Assembly (NCBI GenBank): GCA_964539665.1
Contig: CAZIKB010000117.1
Location: 1-19,896, forward strand
DNA: 19,896 nt
From: CAZIKB01 sp964539665
GTDB lineage: Bacteria; Zhuqueibacterota; Zhuqueibacteria; Oceanimicrobiales; Oceanimicrobiaceae
Direction of reading: 5' to 3'
The number at the start of each line of letters is the position of its first letter. Within the stretch, counting starts at the first letter, position 1. Below are positions 15,388-19,896 of the stretch, one piece after another. The notes below the pieces were generated by a model. It made no database searches. It was not told the origin of the DNA and was given only the letters and a program-made list of their open reading frames with translations. Position numbers and translations under genes: made by a program.

Positions 15388-15511
15388 CCAGGCATTTTTC
15401 ACAGAAAATCAATTATTTCTTGACTTCACAAAGTTTATTAATTATCTTTAATAACTTCAAAGAGGCACAAAAAGTAAATTAATTGGTGGTCTAACTAGAC
15501 AGGGAGCGGTC

Positions 15512-15781
15512 GTGACTTTTTTAAGCCCTAATCCTGATAGCACAAATAAACCGAAACTATTAATCTGGGTTCGCGAAACCGTTCGCACAATGCACTACAG
15601 CAAGCGCACCGAGCCAGCATATGTGCAATGGATTCGGGGGATGAAATCATTTCAAATAGAAATGAATTTTAATGAATCAAAAATATCTTTTTTACGGGAA
15701 ATGGGAATTGCCTTACAAAGAGGTTTTAGCTTTGGGATTAGAAAAAAGAATTGTAAGAAAAGAGCAGAAAAAAGTGTTTAA
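15512..15781 (+). pseudogene. Remnant of integron-integrase-like tyrosine recombinase (N-terminal part)
   Basis: Residues about 13-43 (KPKLLIWVRETVRTMHYSKRT, then EPAYVQWIRGM) match the N-terminal SAM-like DNA-binding domain of integron integrases and related tyrosine recombinases, in which the pattern LLxxVRxxIRxxHYSxRTExAYVxWI is characteristic. After that the similarity stops: the remaining 45 residues are Lys-rich and unlike the family, and no catalytic R...H-x-x-R...Y region follows in any frame before 15893. So this is a truncated relic of a gene normally of 320 or more residues. The start is GTG at 15512 with GGGAG upstream. Its position left of two attC-like sites supports an integron origin, although its orientation toward the cassettes is the less common one. 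Confidence 0.65.
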
Positions 15782-15910
15782 TAATAGGAACAATGTCAAT
15801 ATATAAAAATTTGTACCAAATAATGGACACTTTTTGGGGTGTTATTTTGCGGGTTAATAATATTTTATGCAATTATATAATTAGAATTTAAAATGGAAAT
15901 GGAGGATATC

Positions 15911-18634
15911 ATGGTACAAAAAATATTAATAAGTTCAATCATTTTCATCATCTTAATTTCTTCCCATATTTATTCTCAAGCCCCCGACACAGTTTGGGTT
16001 GATGATGACTACACTGCAACCACTGCCGGCTGGGGTTTAACTCATTTTGCGGTAATTCAAAATGGTGTTGATGCAGTAGCGACGACTGGAACTGTTAATG
16101 TTGCAGCCGGAACATGGAATGAGAATATTGAGATCCAAAATGGAAAAAGTCTGATCGGAGCCGGTGTTGGACAAAGTTTTATTAATGGCGATGATATTAG
16201 TTATACTATTACAGTTAGAGACACGGGTTCGGTTATAAAAAATTTTACAGTGAATAATACTGGCACAACATGGAATTTCGAAATTCATGTAGAAAATGCC
16301 AAAAATGTAACAGTAGACAATAACCATTCTCTTAATAATGGGATACAACTAAATGATTCAGATGATTGTACAATTTCAAATAATCTGATTGAGGGAGCAG
16401 GAGCCCTATTTATTAATTCATCTAAGAATTGTAGCATAAAAAACAATGTACTTAATCGTGCGGCACTATGGATTACTAGTAGCTTTAATAACAATATTTC
16501 GGACAATATAATTGACTGTGGAGTCAATCATGATGCTGAATGTACTGGTATCCGGTCAAGAGGGTCGCACAACAATTTTTACAAAAACAATACGATTCAA
16601 GGATTCCGTGTTAATTTTGTCTTGATGCAAGGTAATCACAACATACTAACTGGTAATAATATTTCAGGGCATTGGGATAATTCTGGGGCAAATAGCGGAG
16701 GAATAGTTGTTTTTCGTGGTGACAACAACACGATTATTAATAACAACATTGATGACGTCAAGGATGGTGGCGTTACCTTGTTTGGCGCATCCTCCAATAA
16801 TGTCATACAATCCAATTCAATAACAAATTCGGAAAGGGGTATTGAACTGTATTACGATTCCAACAATAATACAGTAATAAATAATACTGTACAGGATAAT
16901 TCTGTGGGTATCATTTTGGACAATACATCTGGCAATATAGTATGCGAAAATAATATCTCCAATAATCAAACAAACGGATACGATGATGGAAATAATCAAT
17001 GGAATGTTGAAGGTACAGGAAATTACTGGAGCGACTATCAGGGGGAAGATCAGAACGGAGATGGAGTTGGTGACACTCCTCATACGATTTCTTCTTCTGT
17101 GATTGATCAATTTCCCACAATTCAAACTATTCCTATTACTCTGGCCACAGTACCATCACTACAAATAACAAACTATGAGGTACCAAATTCAAGCATTGTT
17201 GAAATAACCGATGAACAAACAAAATCTGGTACACAAAGTGAATTGTCTGAAACGTACGTAGTAAAAAACGGAGGATCACTAATACTTGATAACGTGGACT
17301 GGGAAATTGTTGATGGATTAGATGAGACACTTATAACAGTTGAATCCGGCGGTACGCTTAGGATTACTAAAAGTAGGATTATTGCACAGGGTGGGCATAT
17401 CCAGGCCCGGGAAGGGGCGATATTGCAAATTGAGAATAGTGAACTTGTTGGACTTGGAAATTGGGATGGTGGTGGCAGCATTCAAATTAATTGTGCTGAT
17501 GCTGTTATTAAAGATAACGTCATTAAAAAATCTTATGCCGCACTTGTCATAGATGGGGCTACTAGACTCCAGATAATTAATAATCGAATATCTGAGGCAT
17601 TTACCGGAATACGGGGAGCAGACAAATCTTCAGAAAATCGTATCGAGGGTAATACCATTTATAATATGACTACATCGGCAATATTTGCTGGTGGTCTTAA
17701 CAATAGTACAATCATCAATAACACATTTCGCGATATGTGGGGCGAAGCGATGATGTTGGAGCAGTGTGGTGTGGATTGTATTCCTGATCAAAACATAATT
17801 CATGGAAATAATTTTTTTAATTGTGGTCCTTCGGGACAACAGGGAAATTATAATTGGCATCACAACAATGAGGGTAACTATTATTCAGATTACCTCGATC
17901 GGTACCCTAATGCAGAAGAACATTCCAGTTTTAATGGAATATGGGATAAACCTTATGTTCATAATAACAACCTTTTTCCTGATGATGGTAATTTCAGTGA
18001 CAACTACCCTTTGATGTATCCTGTTTATCTCGACACCACAGTTACAGTCCCCGGGCAGCCTCTGTTGTTATCTCCCTCTCCTGAGGCGGTGGATATCCCG
18101 ATAGAAACGGAATTCGGGTGGAGCCCTTCAGTAGCAGCTACATCATACCGACTACAAGTTTCTGATGATGCGAATTTTGAATCACCGATATTTAATCAGG
18201 GTAGTATTACTGAACCAGTGAAAGTTGTAAACATTTTGAACGAATCTACATTGTATTATTGGCGTGTACTTGCAGAAAATCTTGGAGTAATTAGTGACTG
18301 GAGTGATGTTCATCAGTTTACTACTGGAGAACCGACGAATGTTGAAGAATCATCTGTGAATAATATTCCCAAATCCTACGCACTTTATCAGAACTATCCC
18401 AATCCGTTTAATCCATTAACTACCATACATTTTACGATACCCAAAATAAGTAATGTTAAGTTAAAAATATATGATATTCTTGGTCGAGAGATTGATACTA
18501 TACTTGATAAGCAGATTAAATCAGGAGAATACAATATTATATGGGAACCCAAAAGCATGGCAAGCGGAATATATTTTTATCAGTTACAAGCTGAAAAGTA
18601 TATTGAAACAAAAAAGCTTATTTTACTAAAATAA
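15911..18634 (+). CDS. T9SS-secreted right-handed beta-helix protein with Fn3-like and Por sorting domains
   Basis: This is a secreted or cell-surface protein of 907 residues. I start at 15911 because GGAGG lies 5 bases upstream; a start at 15893 lacks a site. Residues 1-24 form a signal peptide ending near YSQA. Residues about 30-370 form a parallel beta-helix of NosD/CASH type, with repeated NN.I..N short rungs and the closing motif GNYWSDYQGEDQNGDGVGDT (about 369). A second helix follows (about 390-650) and ends GNYYSDYLDRYP (about 655). Residues about 714-807 look like a fibronectin type III module (PLLLSPSPEAVDIP...YRLQVSDD...YYWRV). The C terminus (823-907) is a type IX sorting domain: YALYQNYPNPFNP, LKIYDILGREI, GIYFYQL, ending KKLILLK. 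Carbohydrate binding or cleavage is a family-level guess. An attC-like site begins 42 bases after the stop, so it may be a cassette gene. Confidence 0.9.
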   Translation: MVQKILISSIIFIILISSHIYSQAPDTVWVDDDYTATTAGWGLTHFAVIQNGVDAVATTGTVNVAAGTWNENIEIQNGKSLIGAGVGQSFINGDDISYTITVRDTGSVIKNFTVNNTGTTWNFEIHVENAKNVTVDNNHSLNNGIQLNDSDDCTISNNLIEGAGALFINSSKNCSIKNNVLNRAALWITSSFNNNISDNIIDCGVNHDAECTGIRSRGSHNNFYKNNTIQGFRVNFVLMQGNHNILTGNNISGHWDNSGANSGGIVVFRGDNNTIINNNIDDVKDGGVTLFGASSNNVIQSNSITNSERGIELYYDSNNNTVINNTVQDNSVGIILDNTSGNIVCENNISNNQTNGYDDGNNQWNVEGTGNYWSDYQGEDQNGDGVGDTPHTISSSVIDQFPTIQTIPITLATVPSLQITNYEVPNSSIVEITDEQTKSGTQSELSETYVVKNGGSLILDNVDWEIVDGLDETLITVESGGTLRITKSRIIAQGGHIQAREGAILQIENSELVGLGNWDGGGSIQINCADAVIKDNVIKKSYAALVIDGATRLQIINNRISEAFTGIRGADKSSENRIEGNTIYNMTTSAIFAGGLNNSTIINNTFRDMWGEAMMLEQCGVDCIPDQNIIHGNNFFNCGPSGQQGNYNWHHNNEGNYYSDYLDRYPNAEEHSSFNGIWDKPYVHNNNLFPDDGNFSDNYPLMYPVYLDTTVTVPGQPLLLSPSPEAVDIPIETEFGWSPSVAATSYRLQVSDDANFESPIFNQGSITEPVKVVNILNESTLYYWRVLAENLGVISDWSDVHQFTTGEPTNVEESSVNNIPKSYALYQNYPNPFNPLTTIHFTIPKISNVKLKIYDILGREIDTILDKQIKSGEYNIIWEPKSMASGIYFYQLQAEKYIETKKLILLK

Positions 18635-18675
18635 GTGCTTAAGGTTTTTATTTACAGTAAATTGGCATAATATCG

Positions 18676-18782
18676 GTTTCAACCTGGTGCACTAAACCGC
18701 CGTGTTTCAATGGGAGTTTTGTGGTAAATTGAATGATTTGTGCAATGTTTCAGTTTCTGTGTAGCGGTTTGGCAAGTTAAAC
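18676..18782. other. Candidate attC site 1 (integron cassette recombination site)
   Basis: The left end reads GTTTCAAC (18676-18683) and the right end GTTAAAC (18776-18782), which fits the R' consensus GTTRRRY. The left pairs with the right if one base is bulged. Inner boxes CTAAACCGC (18692-18700) and GCGGTTTGG (18764-18772) pair at 8 of 9 positions, the ninth being a possible G-T wobble on one strand. Asymmetric unpaired spacers (8 and 3 bases) separate the boxes. Total length 107 bases lies in the normal attC range. It starts 42 bases after the secreted protein's stop codon, the normal place for an attC. The R'' box has one extra base, so this is not a perfect consensus. Confidence 0.5.
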
Positions 18783-18789
18783 CATCGTT

Positions 18790-18955
18790 ATGGTGTACGC
18801 TCCCAACGGGGAGTGTCATTGAACAAACAGAGTCTTCTGTAAACATAATCGCTCAAACAACAGGGACAAGGCAAGATAGACAAATAATATTAGACCTTGA
18901 CCATACCAATAAGGGGAGTCAAGAAAAATATATAATTATTCAATGTGCGTTTTAG
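18790..18955 (+). pseudogene. Short broken frame inside the putative cassette
   Basis: An ATG at 18790 eight bases after the attC-like core opens a frame that stops after ten codons (MVYAPNGECH). A neighbouring frame then stays open to TAG at 18955 with a normal-looking composition (GSVIEQTESSVNIIAQTTG, ...LDLDHTNKGSQEKYIIIQC). A one-base shift would join the two. The only in-frame start for the second part is a GTG inside the attC-like site. I see no family, and this may be chance. Confidence 0.25.
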
Positions 18956-18984
18956 TTGAACTGTAAATAATCCATTTTGTGCGT

Positions 18985-19198
18985 ATGCCATAACGAGCCG
19001 TGGGCGGGGGAGGGCAAGCTAAATCGTTCGCTCAGACCAAAGCCGACTTCTGCCCATATATTGTACGACGCCTAAACAAGCGGATCGAGCGACAAGGCTT
19101 CCTGACAAGTGTAGACTCTAAAGAAATGAATAATACTACGCTTAAAATAAGCATCTATCACTTTGCCATGACGCTCATCCGCACGGTTCGTTAGGCAT
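18985..19198. repeat. Nested long-range inverted repeat sharing attC site 2's right end
   Basis: ATGCCATAACGAGCCGTG (18985-19002) is the reverse complement of CACGGTTCGTTAGGCAT (19182-19198) apart from one inserted base and one mismatch. Like attC R boxes it contains a TAAC/GTTA core. It competes with the inner left arm at 19070 for the same right arm, so it could be the left end of a second or fused attC. Confidence 0.6.
19070..19196. other. Candidate attC site 2
   Basis: Left R'' is GCCTAAAC (19070-19077) and right R' is GTTAGGC (19190-19196), an exact GTTRRRY core; they pair over 7 positions with one bulged A. After unpaired spacers (2 and 7 bases), GCGGAT+GAGCG (19080-19091, with an extrahelical C at 19086) pairs perfectly with CGCTC+ATCCGC (19172-19182). 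This is the R-spacer-L layout with an extrahelical base that defines attC. Length is 127 bases. A ribosome binding site (19208) and ATG (19220) follow the core at cassette-typical spacing. Confidence 0.6.
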
Positions 19199-19219
19199 TA
19201 TAAAATTAAGGAAAATTTT

Positions 19220-19867
19220 ATGGATCAATCATTAGTAAAAACCATTACCAAAATTGAAACACATATTGATAATTTGTTTCTTGACCCTAATAACCCACGG
19301 TTCGTAAATGCCGATTGGAATTATATCTCAGAAGATAATATAGTGAATCCAGCTATTCAAAACAATATTTCTGGCAAACTTATCAGTGAATTTGGGATAG
19401 AAAAACTTGTTTCTAACATCAAGATTAACGGATTTCTAAAAATCGACCGTGTTGTCGTTAAGAAGATAGATGGAATAGATGATAAATATGTTGTTCTAGA
19501 AGGTAACAGGAGGATTTGTGCTGCAAAAATTGTTTGTGAATTTACTAAAACTAATTCAGAAATATCAGAAGATGTCGTCGAATCAGTGACAATTATCGAG
19601 TGTCTTGAATATATTGGTACAGACACGAAAGCATCTTGGATTTTTCAAGGATTAAGACATATTTCTGGTATAACCGATTGGCCACCTTTTAATAAAGCAA
19701 AATTATTAGTTGATCAAATGGAAGATGAAAATTTAACCTTAACTCAAGTTGGTGATAGATTCGGCATTTCTGCGTATTCAGCTGGCCAATGGATGAGAGG
19801 TTTTCGTGCGTTTCAACAGGCTTCTGAAGACTCGGATTATATTCATGAGTGCGCCAAGCAAAGCTAA
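19220..19867 (+). CDS. ParB-N / Srx-fold DNA-binding protein, likely C-terminally truncated
   Basis: This is a ParB-nuclease-like N-terminal domain protein. AAGGA lies 7 bases before the ATG at 19220. Residues about 13-115 are the ParB/Srx domain: FLDPNNPRF, IEKLVSNIKINGFLKIDRVVV, then the nucleotide-binding-type signature VVLEGNRRICAAKIV. About residues 135-160 include QGLRHISGITDWPPFNKAKL. Then a helix-turn-helix follows (LTQVGDRFGISAYSAGQW, about 172-190). Proteins with this GNRR and RHISG arrangement, as I recall, continue for well over 100 residues after the HTH, but here the frame ends at CAKQS, so the C-terminal part is probably lost. It is not next to a parA gene and is not a plasmid partition locus. 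A role in defence, DNA modification or regulation is possible but unproven. It starts 30 bases after the first base of the attC-like core, as a cassette gene would. Confidence 0.72.
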   Translation: MDQSLVKTITKIETHIDNLFLDPNNPRFVNADWNYISEDNIVNPAIQNNISGKLISEFGIEKLVSNIKINGFLKIDRVVVKKIDGIDDKYVVLEGNRRICAAKIVCEFTKTNSEISEDVVESVTIIECLEYIGTDTKASWIFQGLRHISGITDWPPFNKAKLLVDQMEDENLTLTQVGDRFGISAYSAGQWMRGFRAFQQASEDSDYIHECAKQS

Positions 19868-19876
19868 TATAGGCAA

Positions 19877-19891
19877 GCCGGACAATCCGGC
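19877..19891. repeat. Short GC-rich hairpin after the ParB-like gene
   Basis: GCCGGA and TCCGGC pair around a CAA loop 9 bases after the stop codon. It may be the beginning of an attC stem or a terminator whose T-run lies beyond the window; the edge prevents a decision. Confidence 0.3.
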
Positions 19892-19896
19892 ACGTG

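Larger units (their letters stand above)
18635..19219. other. 585-base gene-poor stretch with attC-like sites
   Basis: This carries two attC-like structures (18676-18782 and 19070-19196), a long nested inverted repeat sharing the right end of the second (18985-19198), and between them a short broken frame (18790-18955). No promoter or RNA gene was recognised. See those entries. Confidence 0.7.

Noticed and set aside
15489..15500. GTCTAACTAGAC, containing an RYYYAAC-type R'' sequence before the integrase remnant
   Set aside because: No matching L boxes or GTTRRRY partner at attC distance; the short palindrome can arise by chance or be an operator.
15853..15859. GTTAATA as a possible recombination core before the secreted protein
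   Set aside because: It breaks the GTTRRRY consensus at two positions and has no pairing arm, so it is not offered as a site.
16400..16960. Repeated AATAAT/AACAAT strings inside the secreted protein, first looked at as a DNA repeat or CRISPR-like array
   Set aside because: They encode the Asn-rich rungs of the beta-helix and have no regular spacer-repeat structure.

Overview
The window looks like a chromosomal segment from a low-to-moderate GC bacterium of the FCB supergroup (Ignavibacteria / Calditrichota / KSB1-like rather than classical Bacteroidota). The strongest clue is the secreted protein at 15911-18634, which ends in a type IX secretion (Por) sorting domain of the YPNPFNP type. Supporting clues are a fused E1 alpha/beta dehydrogenase with a DDGYG active-site variant, a full-length MacB/FtsX-type permease, and a small 7-TM gene overlapping a hybrid histidine kinase. 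The lineage is an inference; there is no rRNA, tRNA or other phylogenetic marker in the window.

Layout. 1-2414 (minus): a 7-TM membrane protein overlapping the GTG start of a PAS-PAS hybrid histidine kinase whose receiver domain runs off the left edge. 2965-3420 (minus): a small secreted orphan. 3812-5716 (minus): a tight add-aat pair (adenosine deaminase, Leu/Phe-tRNA-protein transferase). 5864-6448 (minus): a histidine-phosphatase-family protein, divergent from the 812-residue fused E1 dehydrogenase at 6667-9105 (plus). Then on the plus strand come a TetR regulator with a perfect 16-bp palindrome over its probable promoter, a 55-codon small ORF, arfB ribosome rescue, a Tat-exported class V aminotransferase-fold enzyme, and a MacB/FtsX permease broken by one in-frame TGA. 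Two short elements bounded by TGTCAT...ATGACA sit on either side of the aminotransferase.

The right end (about 15.5 kb onward) is the accessory part. It holds a 5' remnant of an integron-integrase-like tyrosine recombinase, a 907-residue T9SS-secreted beta-helix protein, two attC-like recombination sites (18676-18782 and 19070-19196) and a ParB-nuclease-type gene. That gene starts 30 bases after the first base of the second site's GTTAGGC core and appears truncated at its C terminus. I read this as a degraded integron or a cluster of attC sites lacking an integrase (CALIN), which is the most unusual system in the window. The left part is ordinary metabolism, translation quality control and signalling. 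No CRISPR array, tRNA, rRNA or complete insertion sequence was seen.
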